Positions 26,286 through 37,019 of a DNA stretch of 64,000 nucleotides are shown in pieces. Source of the DNA: an uncultured Bacteroidia bacterium (lineage in GTDB: Bacteria; Bacteroidota; Bacteroidia; Bacteroidales; Prolixibacteraceae); the NCBI GenBank assembly GCA_903902325.1, contig CAIUUO010000183.1, positions 26,197-90,196 of the forward strand. Reading direction: 5' to 3'. The first letter of the stretch is position 1. Every line of letters starts with the position of its first letter. A program made the translations under genes and the position numbers. The notes under the pieces are model-generated. The model ran no database searches. It was not told the origin of the DNA and saw nothing but the letters and a program-made list of their open reading frames with translations.

Positions 26286-29200
26286 CTACGGCAATAAAGT
26301 AAACCTGAAACTGACTCCCAAATTTGAGTTGGTTGTCCGGTAGGCATTTGAAATATAGGGACTATTTACGATCCGGTCGTAGAAAAGCCTGACCAGAAAT
26401 ACTTCACTCAGGTTATAATCTGCCGAGAACTTGAACGACAAAGCATCCTGCCCGGCTGTAAGCTGCATGTTCGATTCAACCAGTTTTCGCAAGACTGTTT
26501 TATTCTTGCCGTAGGTAATATCGGCCCGCAGGTTAAGGTCGTTGTTCATCATTTTGGAAGAGGTTTTTGTTTTAATGAACAGTTTCATGTTTTCGAAACG
26601 GTAACCTACTCCCAGACTAGCCTCGTTGTTGTACATTTCGGTTGTCTGGTTGTTGGTGAGGCTCATGGTAATGTTCCTCATTTTCCTGTATTCGATGCGG
26701 GTTGTAAGGTTGTTGATCCAGGTTACGTCGATGTCAAATAAAGGATTGAAGGTTTCATTGATATTGATGGCAGCAACATCATTGAAAGGCAGGAAATTGT
26801 TCTGCGCATCCCGTACGTAGCTGTATCCGTCATTGGCTGTCTTGAAATTCATGTTGGAAAGGTAGGTACCAACATTATAGGTTGAGGTATAATCATGTGA
26901 AATATTCAACGATTTCATAATCTTCTTCAGGCCGTCGATCTTGCTAACTGCGCCGGAATAGGTGATTCGCCAGTTTGGCATCATGAATTTGGCAGAAGGG
27001 AAAGCAGTTAGTTCAACCTTATTGACGTCTCGTCCGGTGTAGGCAGAAAAGAAGGCCGGAATCAGCACTTCCTGAGAGGTTGGCCCATATCCTGACGGGA
27101 AACCGGTACTAGGATCAATCATACCCGGTTGATAATTGTTTTCGGGGTTTGCAATCCTTTCTGCATCGAGTCTTTGGGCAATCACTTGTCTGTTGTTCTG
27201 CATGTCATTCCATCCTTTCGAATCCTGCACAAAGGCCTTTCCCAGTTTCTCGAAAGAAGTGCCAAGCGTGATAACAGACATGCTGAAGTTTCCCCCAAAT
27301 GAGTTATTGTAGGAATCCCATCCTTTGCTTGAATTGTAAATTAAAAATTCCGATGCATTTCTTGCAAAAATGCGGTTCGCCCTCAGTTCAATTTTCAGGT
27401 CAGGCAGAGGAACCAGTTTAGCACGCAGGTTTAGCCTCGTATTGTGGCTCATCATGAAGGGCTTATTCACAATAGTATCCCTGGTGACCCAGTTATTACG
27501 GGCGGCATCAATCCCAAAATTTTCATTCTGCCATCCCATCACAAATGGAATTCCAGGAGCCAGGGAACTACCGTTGTTACCCGCATAGTTATTGAGGCCA
27601 AAGAACGAACTTCCGGGCATATAGCCCGCAAGGGAAGTTCCTCCCATCTCTCCGTAGGAAATATTCATGTCATACAACATCATCAAGAACCTGGCTGTAA
27701 GCTCGCCAATATGCAAGGCCACAGGAGAATCTTTTTCTTTTTTCGGAGTTATTTCGACCGATGCGGCATCACAATCTGCCTGGGCGGTAAAAATGATCCT
27801 GTTATCGTTTACAACCTTTACCTGACCCGGAATAGGTTTTCCGGTTAGATCCGAAACTTTAACAATTACCTCCGGAGTGGCTAATTTATGGAAGAATGAA
27901 TAGGGGGAATTCTTCTTCATTTTCACATTTTGCTCCTGATATTTTTTGGGGGCTGCAGGAGGAGCCTTTTCTCCCCTGTATCTTTGTCGGCTTGCCTCCT
28001 GGCTTTGAATCCTGCCTCTGCTGAACTCTCCGTATTTCTGGTTCACGTTTCGCAGGAACGGCACTTTGTTGTACAATTGCAGAAAATTCAGTTGACCGTT
28101 GAACTGGAAAGTACTCATGTTACTGATGGTATTTCCTAATACGTAATTGGGGTTTGTAATCGGCGCAAGGTTCCAGTCGTAACCAGCCTGGTAGGTAAGT
28201 GAGGCCGAAGTCCAGTCAAATAGGGGTATTTTATTGATCGGTATGCTATAGGTGATATTCCAGGTGTGGTGGTAATGGGTGTTTTTACCTCCTTCAAGGA
28301 TAGTTCTCCATATCGTGTCGCGTCTTGCCTCGTAGGTGGTTTTAGTCGAATTCAAAGTACTCGCAGGATCACCAATCCGGGAAGTATTGACCGCAGAAAA
28401 GTCAATTTTTAAAGCTCTTGTGAGATCAAACCGGAAATCATAATAACGGTTCCATATGAAATTTTTCTCCGATGAAATGGGAAGGATGAAATTAGGATTT
28501 GTAATATTTCTGTACTGCAATTCGCTTTGCATGTTGTTCAAATCCGAACGGAAGGAGATTTGAGCAGGCGTGAGGCTGAAATTGAAATCTCTGAACAGGG
28601 TTAAATATTTTGATTTCAGAAAAGGGATGCTTTTAAGCGGATCTATGGATTTTGGTTTACCTAAGAAATTGTAATTCAGCAAAGTTCTTGAATTTTGAGT
28701 TCTTTCGATCAGGGTGTTGATATCGCCGTGCTGGTACTGGTTGTAAGAATAGGACATGGAGAGGTTCGACAGGTCGTAGAACCTGGTTTCCCTGTTTCTG
28801 TTTTGTTTGTCGATCTGAACATTTGTAAAATTGATGCTCTGTCGCGAACTGTAATCCAGCGATATTTTCTTGATCGAGTCGCGTTCTGACTTTGTTGCAG
28901 CACTGTTAAGAGCGTCACTTAACTTGACATCCTTGTCGACAGGAGAGTATTCAGGTGTAGCTACGGTTTTTGAAAAACTCATGTACATTGGAATCCTGAC
29001 TCCCGATTTTGGTTTAAAAAATTTGCCCAGTTCGAGATTGGTCGAAATATCATATTCCCGGGTATCTTGTATCGCACGTGTCGACATTTTTGAGTCAATA
29101 TCGCCGAATCCGGAGGTCATCATTTTACCCGCGAAAGAGTAGCTACCCAGATCGGCCAGATTGCCCGAGACGCGCCCAATGGCCGCCCATCCGCCATTTT

Positions 29201-32200
29201 CTTCAAAATTGGTCAGCCTCAGCTCATTCACCCAAACAATGGCGGAGCGGTTCCCAGTTGTGTGCCCCTTTCGGTTGCTGATTCCTATCATCATCACGGA
29301 GACTTCAGAAAGATCCGGATTGCCCTTTATCTTAATTACATTCTGACCGTTGTTCACTCCCTGATGGATCTGGGAGTATATATCTCCCATGGTGACTGTG
29401 CCTGAATTGATCTCTTTGTTTCGAGTCAGTTTCAGTTGTGGAAGAAGGTCCAACGGTATGTACACGTGGTTTTCGGAAGGCCAGACAATATACCTGTCGC
29501 TTTCCAGGTTATTGTCGTAGAAACCCGGCGGTGTCAGTTTAAGCGGGATCTCGTACTCATAATAATTGTACTGAAAATCGGAACCAATCCGGAGGAAGAG
29601 GGATAGTTCATTGTCTCTGATCGGGGAACCATCTATTCTCTCGGCATGTACTTCCAATTTCAGATTCTTGTAACGCCGGAGATCAACAGAAGTAGTTTTA
29701 TAGGCTGCTCTGGCCTCTCCTGGTTCCAGATCATTAACGCTCAGCAACATAGACTGTTCGTTCAATTGCCGGATCTGGGCGTTGTTGGGATCGATCACAC
29801 GGTCAACGCCGGGAGGCAGCACATAGTTGACCGGTTTCCGGGTATTATTCTCTTCGATGTTAACAGCCGCAATGTCAAACTGGGAGTTTCCGGTGGGAAG
29901 TGATGTATCCGTATTTAGACTTTTTTCGTACTTTCTCCAGTTGGTCCGCACGAGGTCAAGGGTAGCAAAACGCAATACAACAGGCTTTTTCCAACCATTT
30001 ACCAACATCCTCATAAAGCGGATCGACCTGAAATCACTGATTGATCCGTATGTTTTATCGGGTTCTGAGATGGGAACCTTGAACTGATACCAGGTAATGA
30101 CGGATTTTTTACCGCTTTTCAGGGTGACCTCTGATTTCATTACATCCGTGATATAGTTTTTCCCTAGAATCATATTCGCCCTGTCGATCTTGAGGTCGTA
30201 CTGGAAATAGGATTCATTCTCGTTCAGCGTGTTGTCGTCGTTGATATCTTCAACATCCGGGATGGAGGTGGCAGCCGTTGGATAACTTTCTGTCGATTGC
30301 TCATTGGTCGGGGAGTTGCCTTCGGTATTGCTGAAAAACTTGTAGCGTTCAAGGAGGTCTTTCTTCTGCTGGTCATAATCCGAACCCCTGAAGTAATGAA
30401 AATCATCACTTGAAGGGTCTTTTGAGGCCTGTGCGAAGGCATTCGCATCAACGAGAGGACTCAGGGAAGCAAGGAACTTCTGGTAAAACGTTTGTTCATC
30501 TTTTGAACTTAGTCCATCTAATCCGACATCCTGATAGATTCTCGTTTGGGGAGAATTGTCAAAAGCCTTGACGAGTGATTGCTGCACCGGAACCCGTCCC
30601 CAGGTTGTCACATCCATGCCGCTGTAATCTCCGTTTGTCGGTAAACCCTGTTCGAAGGATTTTCTTCCATCCCGCAGGACATCCTCAGATACCGATCCAA
30701 GGTGAAATACAAGGCTGCCGCCCGGATTTTCATCTCCTACCTTATCTTCAGCGAACGGATCCATCATCCAGAACTGGATGTATTCCACATTCGTCGCCTC
30801 AAAGTCGCTGTTGTCGAGTTTACGCATGATCCCGCCCCATCTGCTCTCAGGATGGGCCAGGGTACCGTCTTTGGCAACGCCGGAAGAGTAGGATGTAGGA
30901 TTGGTGTCATAATTGTACGGACCCCTTTCCTGCGGATAAAAGGCAAGATCCAGGGTGGGGATGTTGGTTGGCTGTCCGACAGGATTCTCCTTGTTGGGAA
31001 ATATCTCTGCCTGAAAGACTTCGCGCACACGATGATCGTCGAGCATATCCTCTTGCAGCAGATAAGAAGGAGCCGTGTTCCTTTGCATGAAAGGGTCAAT
31101 CACATACCATGAAAGGCGGGCACGGTTGTAGCCATATGCCAGGTCGTTGATCAGGTTTCCTTCCGGGAAAAGTTCATTACCCTGGGGAGTACTGGCCAGA
31201 GACCATCCAATAAATGATTTCAGATTGACGGGCGTTGTGGTACCCTCAAAATCGTCCAGATAAACGGCTCCTTCCTTTGATATGGCTTTGGCGTGGCCCG
31301 GGAATAGCCTGGCCCATTCCATGTCGATGGCAATTTTGGATATCTCTTTTGTATGGAAAAACGGAAGTGAATTGACTGCCTTGGTTATAAACGGAGCAGT
31401 AGCGCTGTAAGAGCCGTTGAAGCCAAGCATGGTATTGGATATAGGATCTTCGCCATAATTTACTTTCTGTGTGAGCGGTTTCTCAAGCAGGTACATCACT
31501 GTGGATCCAATGTTGAAATTCTTACTGATTTCGTAATTCAAATGAGTGCCCAGCATGGTTTTCCTTTGCATGCTGAAAAGATCCTGGCTTTCAGTTGTGA
31601 TGGATATCGGTGTGCCGGAATCCAGTAAACCCTGATTGATTACCTTTACGCGTCCCTGGGTGTAGTCCACAATGTAATCTACATCTTCTGTCAGTTGTCT
31701 GCCTCCTGCCATCACTTTCACGGATCCTCTTGCAATGTTGAGCGCGTCGAGTGAAATTTCAGAACTGGAAAGGCCTTTATAGCTTCCCGTCATGCTATAC
31801 TTGTTCTTCTCGGCATCCTGTTCGGCGACTGTTTTTGTGTTATTGTACAGCGAAGAATAGACATACCTGGTGATTGCAGCAGCATCGCCGTTGAATTTTT
31901 TTTCGAGATTCGAACCGAACGGCTGAACTACCGGGAAGATAATCCGTCCCTTCTGCGCATCTACTGTAATCTTGTCGATGAAGTCAAAAATTCCGTCCGG
32001 ATAGGGATCAAGTTGTTTATTGAGATTATCCAGATTCATCACATTCAGGAGGTTTTTCTCCTTGAGCGGGCCATCAGGAAGATAATTCAGATTAGTTCCG
32101 GAGGCATCATTCCTGTATAGGACATCCATCTTGAATTGGTCGCTCGAAAGACGCTGTGAATTGATGTTGTAGATATTTTTCATCATCAAATCCCAGTTCT

Positions 32201-33791
32201 TGAATTTTGGATTCAGATTTGTGCCCTTCAACATCTTTAGAACCAGTGTTTTTGGGGCTTCTATCCCATCCGTTGAAAATTCGCCAACCTGGCAAGTCTG
32301 CCCGTTGGAAGTGTATTGATAGGCAATTGCAAGTATTTCGTCCGAATTGAGTGCAGCACTCAGCGAGATGTATCCCAGCTGACGGTTGATGGTATATTCA
32401 GTTGAATCGAGACGTCGGGCATTTTCAATCTTCTCAAAATCACGGCCTGCGATGAAGTCCCGTTGCGACAAGGGTTTCAGTATCTCGTTCAACCTGGCAA
32501 AATCGCGGATTCCCGAATAGGTATTTGTCATCTCCTTGTAGAGGCCGTTGATGTTGTTGTTGGGAAGCTGGTTGTAAGGATAGGCTTGACCCGGCGTATC
32601 GCCAAATTCAGGAATGGCGTGATTCTGCATGTCTTTGCTGTTCTCACCAAGGTCAAGCAGGGCAAGCACGTTGCGGGACTGGTCAAAGCGTGCGGATTTG
32701 TTGGTTACCCAAACCTCCACCTTGTTGATGGTAATGGATGATTTAATGACGGGGAGTTCAGAAAGGGCCTGGTCGTAATTGTTGTAAAAATGATGACCGA
32801 AGAAAAAATTCCTGTTGGCATCATAATTGGTAGCATTAATTGCAAACTTGGTTTGTTCGGCACCTCCCGAGGTATTGATCACTTTGGTTTCGCCTTTTTG
32901 CTGTGAAAAAAGCGTGGTAACTGATAATTTTCCGAACTGAAGGTCTGCTTTCACACCAAAAAGGTTTACCCCGCCGCGAATCAGGGTTCCTGTAAGAGGC
33001 ATTGAAACATTTCCAGCCTCCACATTTCTTACAATTTCATCTTCACCACCTGAATAATTGAGCCTGATTTTATTTTCGAAGTCAAAGGTGGCATCTGTGT
33101 TGTAGTTGAACCTCAACTTCATTCTGTCGCCTATTTCTCCATCCAGACTCACATTGATCTTATTGGTAAAGTCGAAGGTGGTATTTTTCTGCATTCTGGT
33201 CGGAATAGCCGGATTTTCAATCTTGTTACTTTTCGCTCCAAGAGTCATCTCAACGTATCCCTGCGGACGAATGTTCACGACACTGCTTCCAAAAACCTTG
33301 CTGAACGCATCTCCCCCTATCTGAAACTGAGGTACAATCTGGGAGTGTTTATCTGAAGATTGTTGTGAGATTTTTTTCCTCCAATATCTGTCTACATATT
33401 CCTTCATATCTTCCTGGAGGTACTCATGCAAACTGAGTGCCCCAGGTAAACGGTATTCTATGCTTCCTGCCTTTTCAGTAATGAGATATTGTCCGGTAAG
33501 TGCATCGTATACCACTTCGGTCTTGATGTTGGAAGGTTTTTTCAGGTACAGTGAAGTGGTGTCACTGTTGTGAAGTTGGGAAAAAGGATTTGGCTTTTTT
33601 TTGGAATGAAGGCTGTTCACGGCTGTATCTCCCGGATCAGAATCCGCGGCCAGAAAATTTTTGGGATCAAAGTGCCTGGGCATAGCATTTACTGATCCAA
33701 TGGATGGGTTGCTATGCCAAACTAATGCAAGACATGCGAAAAGCAATGTCGCAAAAATGGTATTGAAAAGTACTTTTTTCAATTTCGTCAA
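26286..33791 (-). CDS. sprA: T9SS outer membrane translocon / gliding motility protein SprA (Sov)
   Basis: At 2501 residues this is the largest gene here and encodes the giant beta-barrel pore through which T9SS cargo leaves the cell. An N-terminal signal segment (VLFNTIFATLLFACLALVW) is followed by an SprA-type beta-strand-rich body; recognisable pieces include GDAFSKVFGSSVVNIRPQGYVEMTLG, KVMAGGRQLTEDVDYIVDYTQGRVKVIN, YLDDFEGTTTPVNL and GSVSEDVLRDGRKSFEQGLP. The C-terminus ends as a barrel strand (LGVSFRFTLLP). The start codon is TTG, overlapping the ruvA stop (TTGA); no ATG is available before residue 37. ruvA upstream of sprA is common in Bacteroidota. One type-B T9SS cargo protein is encoded at 54935-55846. 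Confidence 0.95.
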   Translation of the reverse strand: MTKLKKVLFNTIFATLLFACLALVWHSNPSIGSVNAMPRHFDPKNFLAADSDPGDTAVNSLHSKKKPNPFSQLHNSDTTSLYLKKPSNIKTEVVYDALTGQYLITEKAGSIEYRLPGALSLHEYLQEDMKEYVDRYWRKKISQQSSDKHSQIVPQFQIGGDAFSKVFGSSVVNIRPQGYVEMTLGAKSNKIENPAIPTRMQKNTTFDFTNKINVSLDGEIGDRMKLRFNYNTDATFDFENKIRLNYSGGEDEIVRNVEAGNVSMPLTGTLIRGGVNLFGVKADLQFGKLSVTTLFSQQKGETKVINTSGGAEQTKFAINATNYDANRNFFFGHHFYNNYDQALSELPVIKSSITINKVEVWVTNKSARFDQSRNVLALLDLGENSKDMQNHAIPEFGDTPGQAYPYNQLPNNNINGLYKEMTNTYSGIRDFARLNEILKPLSQRDFIAGRDFEKIENARRLDSTEYTINRQLGYISLSAALNSDEILAIAYQYTSNGQTCQVGEFSTDGIEAPKTLVLKMLKGTNLNPKFKNWDLMMKNIYNINSQRLSSDQFKMDVLYRNDASGTNLNYLPDGPLKEKNLLNVMNLDNLNKQLDPYPDGIFDFIDKITVDAQKGRIIFPVVQPFGSNLEKKFNGDAAAITRYVYSSLYNNTKTVAEQDAEKNKYSMTGSYKGLSSSEISLDALNIARGSVKVMAGGRQLTEDVDYIVDYTQGRVKVINQGLLDSGTPISITTESQDLFSMQRKTMLGTHLNYEISKNFNIGSTVMYLLEKPLTQKVNYGEDPISNTMLGFNGSYSATAPFITKAVNSLPFFHTKEISKIAIDMEWARLFPGHAKAISKEGAVYLDDFEGTTTPVNLKSFIGWSLASTPQGNELFPEGNLINDLAYGYNRARLSWYVIDPFMQRNTAPSYLLQEDMLDDHRVREVFQAEIFPNKENPVGQPTNIPTLDLAFYPQERGPYNYDTNPTSYSSGVAKDGTLAHPESRWGGIMRKLDNSDFEATNVEYIQFWMMDPFAEDKVGDENPGGSLVFHLGSVSEDVLRDGRKSFEQGLPTNGDYSGMDVTTWGRVPVQQSLVKAFDNSPQTRIYQDVGLDGLSSKDEQTFYQKFLASLSPLVDANAFAQASKDPSSDDFHYFRGSDYDQQKKDLLERYKFFSNTEGNSPTNEQSTESYPTAATSIPDVEDINDDNTLNENESYFQYDLKIDRANMILGKNYITDVMKSEVTLKSGKKSVITWYQFKVPISEPDKTYGSISDFRSIRFMRMLVNGWKKPVVLRFATLDLVRTNWRKYEKSLNTDTSLPTGNSQFDIAAVNIEENNTRKPVNYVLPPGVDRVIDPNNAQIRQLNEQSMLLSVNDLEPGEARAAYKTTSVDLRRYKNLKLEVHAERIDGSPIRDNELSLFLRIGSDFQYNYYEYEIPLKLTPPGFYDNNLESDRYIVWPSENHVYIPLDLLPQLKLTRNKEINSGTVTMGDIYSQIHQGVNNGQNVIKIKGNPDLSEVSVMMIGISNRKGHTTGNRSAIVWVNELRLTNFEENGGWAAIGRVSGNLADLGSYSFAGKMMTSGFGDIDSKMSTRAIQDTREYDISTNLELGKFFKPKSGVRIPMYMSFSKTVATPEYSPVDKDVKLSDALNSAATKSERDSIKKISLDYSSRQSINFTNVQIDKQNRNRETRFYDLSNLSMSYSYNQYQHGDINTLIERTQNSRTLLNYNFLGKPKSIDPLKSIPFLKSKYLTLFRDFNFSLTPAQISFRSDLNNMQSELQYRNITNPNFILPISSEKNFIWNRYYDFRFDLTRALKIDFSAVNTSRIGDPASTLNSTKTTYEARRDTIWRTILEGGKNTHYHHTWNITYSIPINKIPLFDWTSASLTYQAGYDWNLAPITNPNYVLGNTISNMSTFQFNGQLNFLQLYNKVPFLRNVNQKYGEFSRGRIQSQEASRQRYRGEKAPPAAPKKYQEQNVKMKKNSPYSFFHKLATPEVIVKVSDLTGKPIPGQVKVVNDNRIIFTAQADCDAASVEITPKKEKDSPVALHIGELTARFLMMLYDMNISYGEMGGTSLAGYMPGSSFFGLNNYAGNNGSSLAPGIPFVMGWQNENFGIDAARNNWVTRDTIVNKPFMMSHNTRLNLRAKLVPLPDLKIELRANRIFARNASEFLIYNSSKGWDSYNNSFGGNFSMSVITLGTSFEKLGKAFVQDSKGWNDMQNNRQVIAQRLDAERIANPENNYQPGMIDPSTGFPSGYGPTSQEVLIPAFFSAYTGRDVNKVELTAFPSAKFMMPNWRITYSGAVSKIDGLKKIMKSLNISHDYTSTYNVGTYLSNMNFKTANDGYSYVRDAQNNFLPFNDVAAININETFNPLFDIDVTWINNLTTRIEYRKMRNITMSLTNNQTTEMYNNEASLGVGYRFENMKLFIKTKTSSKMMNNDLNLRADITYGKNKTVLRKLVESNMQLTAGQDALSFKFSADYNLSEVFLVRLFYDRIVNSPYISNAYRTTNSNLGVSFRFTLLP

Positions 33792-34369
33792 AAACTCTTT
33801 AACGCTAACTTGATCAGGTTTTCAACTGTTATTGCCGGTTGTTCGATGAGGACCTGATCCACTAGTTTTTCAACAGCTTTCTTGTTAAACCCGAGCATTT
33901 CCAAAGCGGCGACCGCTTCAGAGCGTACCGGACTTCCGTCTGGACGGAACAACTGATCTCCTGCGCTTGATTTACCGATTTTATCCTTCAGATCAATGAT
34001 TACCCTTTGGGCCGTCTTGATCCCGATCCCTTTTATGTTCTTCAGTAATCCAACGTTTTCGTTCAGAATGGCATGCTGCAGTTCCTCCGGCTTGTGGGAG
34101 GAGAGCATCATGATGGCCGTATTGGCGCCAATGCCGTTCACAGAGATCAACAGCCTGAAAAGTTCACGCTCTGCCTGATCAAAAAAACCATAAAGAATAT
34201 GTGCATCTTCCCGGATAACCTGATGCAGGAATAATTTCCCTTTTTCACTGCCGTGAAGCAGGGAATAGGTTGTGAGTGAAATATGAACAAAATAACCGAT
34301 TTCACCTGCTTCAATGACGACGCCGGCAGGCGACAGGCTGATCACGGATCCTTTGATGTATTCAAACAT
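33788..34369 (-). CDS. ruvA: Holliday junction DNA helicase subunit RuvA
   Basis: A 193-residue protein that binds four-way DNA junctions and guides RuvB. It has the three RuvA parts: an OB-fold domain (FEYIKGSVISLSPAGVVIEAG), a double helix-hairpin-helix (FRLLISVNGIGANTAIMML and GLLKNIKGIGIKTAQRVIIDLKDK), and a C-terminal UBA-like domain (EAVAALEMLGFNKKAVEKLV). Length is normal. It sits 21 bp after pdxA and its stop overlaps the sprA start, so pdxA-ruvA-sprA look like one operon. Confidence 0.96.
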   Translation of the reverse strand: MFEYIKGSVISLSPAGVVIEAGEIGYFVHISLTTYSLLHGSEKGKLFLHQVIREDAHILYGFFDQAERELFRLLISVNGIGANTAIMMLSSHKPEELQHAILNENVGLLKNIKGIGIKTAQRVIIDLKDKIGKSSAGDQLFRPDGSPVRSEAVAALEMLGFNKKAVEKLVDQVLIEQPAITVENLIKLALKSF

Positions 34370-34390
34370 AAACAGCGTTCTTAATTGTGG

Positions 34391-35452
34391 TTATTCTCCT
34401 CCTGTCCGGTCTATCTCGTGGTGCTTCAATGGATTTTTTGACATCTCCTTGTAAAGTTTTCGTGATTCAAAAACATCGATGGCCAGATAGATGGCATTTC
34501 TGAATGAATCCTCCGAGGCAACGCCAGTTCCGGCAATGTCATAAGCCGTACCATGACCGGGACTGGTTCTGACCACAGGTAAACCGGCCGTAAAGTTCAC
34601 ACCGGATTCAAAAGCGATTACTTTGAAGGGAATCAGACCCTGATCGTGATACATGGCAAGAACTGCGTCAAATTTCCTGAAATCGCCTGATCCGAAAAAT
34701 CCGTCAGCAGGGAAGGGGCCCAGCGCGATAATGCCTTCCTCATTGGCTTGTTTGATGGCGGGTTTGACGATATCCTGATCTTCCATTCCGATCACTCCAT
34801 TATCACCGGCATGAGGGTTTAGCCCCAAAACGGCAATCCTTGGCTTATGGAGCGAAAAGTCTTCCATCAGCGTCTTGTGCAGAATTCGAATGTTGGATAG
34901 AATCTTCTCCTTCGTGAGGCTTGGAGAGACTTGCTGTAGCGGAATATGGCCAGTAACTACCCCAATTTTCAGCTGGTCGCTCACCATAAGCATCATGTAG
35001 TTTTTGGATGCAAACTCACTGGCAAAATACTCTGTATGACCCGGAAATTTGAAATTCTCAGACTGTATATTTTCCTTGTTGATGGGAGCAGTCACAACCA
35101 CATCGATTTCGCCGGCTTTCAGGTCTCGCACAGCGGCCTGAAGTGAAAGTAAGGCGGCTTCACCTGCTTCGGGAGTGGATTTGCCCAATTCAACCCTGAT
35201 CTCCTCATCCACACAATTGATGATGTTGACCCTCTTTGAATTTGCCTCCCTCGCGTGGGCAATCTGGTTAAAGCTGAATAACTCAACATCCAGGGCCTTC
35301 CGGTGATAGGCGGCAACCTTGGGAGAGCCATAAACGATAGGGGTGCATGTTTCCAGCAATCTGCTATCGGACAAAGTTTTAATTATAACTTCATATCCTA
35401 TGCCATTGATATCGCCATGCGTGATTCCTACTCTCAATTTATGTTGTTCCAT
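34391..35452 (-). CDS. pdxA: 4-hydroxythreonine-4-phosphate dehydrogenase PdxA
   Basis: A 353-residue NAD-dependent, metal-binding enzyme of pyridoxal 5'-phosphate synthesis (DXP-dependent route). GITHGDINGIGYEV opens the protein; the three metal-binding histidines are in FPGHTEYFA, NPHAGDNGVIG and MYHDQGLIPFK. VVRTSPGHGTAYDIAG near the end is also diagnostic. It heads the pdxA-ruvA-sprA group. No signal peptide is present. Confidence 0.95.
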   Translation of the reverse strand: MEQHKLRVGITHGDINGIGYEVIIKTLSDSRLLETCTPIVYGSPKVAAYHRKALDVELFSFNQIAHAREANSKRVNIINCVDEEIRVELGKSTPEAGEAALLSLQAAVRDLKAGEIDVVVTAPINKENIQSENFKFPGHTEYFASEFASKNYMMLMVSDQLKIGVVTGHIPLQQVSPSLTKEKILSNIRILHKTLMEDFSLHKPRIAVLGLNPHAGDNGVIGMEDQDIVKPAIKQANEEGIIALGPFPADGFFGSGDFRKFDAVLAMYHDQGLIPFKVIAFESGVNFTAGLPVVRTSPGHGTAYDIAGTGVASEDSFRNAIYLAIDVFESRKLYKEMSKNPLKHHEIDRTGGE

Positions 35453-35539
35453 ACGTACATTTTATTGGTTTGAACGTCTGTTTACGTTCTCTTTATTTGT
35501 CAAATTTAAACTTTTATTCAAACAATCAGGGAAGTAAGC

Positions 35540-36997
35540 TTATGAATTCGGCCCCGTTCCCATTCCATCAGCCAAAAGCCTTAAAAAATCAGTCAAAAGC
35601 CTTACTCCTGTTGCAGTTCCGCCAACTGTCCGGTAATGATCCGCCGCATGAAGAAAGGCCGGACCGGCGATGTCCAGATGAATCCAGGGATAATCTGTAA
35701 ACCGTTGCAGGAACTTCCCTGCTGAAATGGCCCCGGCCTCGCCTCCTCCTATGTTCTTCATGTCGGCGATGCTCGATTTAATCATTTCATCGTACTCTTC
35801 CCAGAGTGGCAACTCCACAATTCTTTCGTTTACCCTTTCGCCTGCTTTTTTCAGCAGATCAAATAAGTCTCCCCACTGGTTGGACATGGCTGCTATGCCA
35901 TGTATTCCGAGAGTCATGGCAGCTGAACCGGTTAATGTTGCCAGGTCAATCACCAGCATCGGATTGTACTTTTTGGCATAACACAAAGCATCGGCCAGAA
36001 TAAGCCTGCCTTCCGCATCCGTGTTCAGCACTTCGACTGTTGCCCCATTTGATATCGTGATGACATCTCCGGGAGTGATGGCATTGCCTCCGGGCCTGTT
36101 ATCGGTTGCAGGAACCAGCGTCACCAGGTGTAGCGGCAGCTTATAGCTCGCAGCGACAAAAATGGCAGCAGCAACGGCAGCACCTCCGGCCATGTCACAC
36201 TTCATGTAATCCATCGACTTGGCCGTGGGTTTCAGGCTAAGACCTCCCGTATCGAAAACGACCCCTTTCCCAACCAACACAATCGGCTGACGGTTAAGCG
36301 GTTTCTCGGGTTTCCACTCCATGATGGTGAAAGTGGGAGGATCCACGCTGCCCTTGTTGACGGCCAGCAATCCACCCATCCCAAGCGCTTCAATCTGGTC
36401 TTTGCCCAATACCTCACTGTGAATACCAACTTCGAGGCTCATTTGTTCAAGGATGGAGCTAAATTTTTCTGCATTGAGGCTGATAACGGGTTCATTCACC
36501 AGGTCGCGGGCTCTGAAAACTGCGTTGGTAAGGATGGAAAGCTGCTCTAAATCCTTGTCGGAGACGGATTTTCCGTTTATGATAATTTCACTGAGTGAAG
36601 TCCTCATTTTATCAGCTTTTGAATTGTATTTCAAAAACTGGTAGTTTCCCAAAATAGCCCCTTCGGCAAAAGCAAGAATAATTTCAGGGTTTTCGGGGAA
36701 GGCAGTTATTTCTATGGATTCAAATTTATTCTCCCTTGCCCATAGTGCCGCCTCATTGCCTTTTCTTCTCCATGCTTCCAGGGCATGGTTCGGTACTTCG
36801 AATGAAGGGATGGTCGCAATAAGCAACTTGCTTGTAAATCTGTTGATCTCAACCAGCCTTTGTTCGTTTTTCAGTTTATCGAGAAGGTAAATATGTTCTT
36901 CCTGACCAAGAGACAATTCAGGTAGGTCTGCTATTTCTTTCAAGAGAAAGATTTGGTTCCGCTGCGGGATTTCCGATGTGCTTTTAGTTAATATCAT
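35540..36997 (-). CDS. pepA: M17 leucyl aminopeptidase
   Basis: A 485-residue cytoplasmic di-zinc aminopeptidase that releases N-terminal residues from peptides. The M17 signature NTDAEGRLILADAL is present. The catalytic region VLVGKGVVFDTGGLSLKPT with Lys and Asp ligands, KCDMAGGAAVA, and IDLATLTGSAAMTLG are all intact. The N-terminal domain is the usual less conserved half. A TAnnTTTG box lies about 45 bp upstream. The gene is divergent from mqnC. Confidence 0.93.
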   Translation of the reverse strand: MILTKSTSEIPQRNQIFLLKEIADLPELSLGQEEHIYLLDKLKNEQRLVEINRFTSKLLIATIPSFEVPNHALEAWRRKGNEAALWARENKFESIEITAFPENPEIILAFAEGAILGNYQFLKYNSKADKMRTSLSEIIINGKSVSDKDLEQLSILTNAVFRARDLVNEPVISLNAEKFSSILEQMSLEVGIHSEVLGKDQIEALGMGGLLAVNKGSVDPPTFTIMEWKPEKPLNRQPIVLVGKGVVFDTGGLSLKPTAKSMDYMKCDMAGGAAVAAAIFVAASYKLPLHLVTLVPATDNRPGGNAITPGDVITISNGATVEVLNTDAEGRLILADALCYAKKYNPMLVIDLATLTGSAAMTLGIHGIAAMSNQWGDLFDLLKKAGERVNERIVELPLWEEYDEMIKSSIADMKNIGGGEAGAISAGKFLQRFTDYPWIHLDIAGPAFLHAADHYRTVGGTATGVRLLTDFLRLLADGMGTGPNS

Positions 36998-37019
36998 GGT
37001 TTTGAATCTGATGTTAATG

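Noticed and set aside
26059-26343. Plus-strand 94-codon frame between rnhB and sprA
   Set aside because: It covers a dispersed repeat and the sprA 3' end; composition is that of translated repeat.
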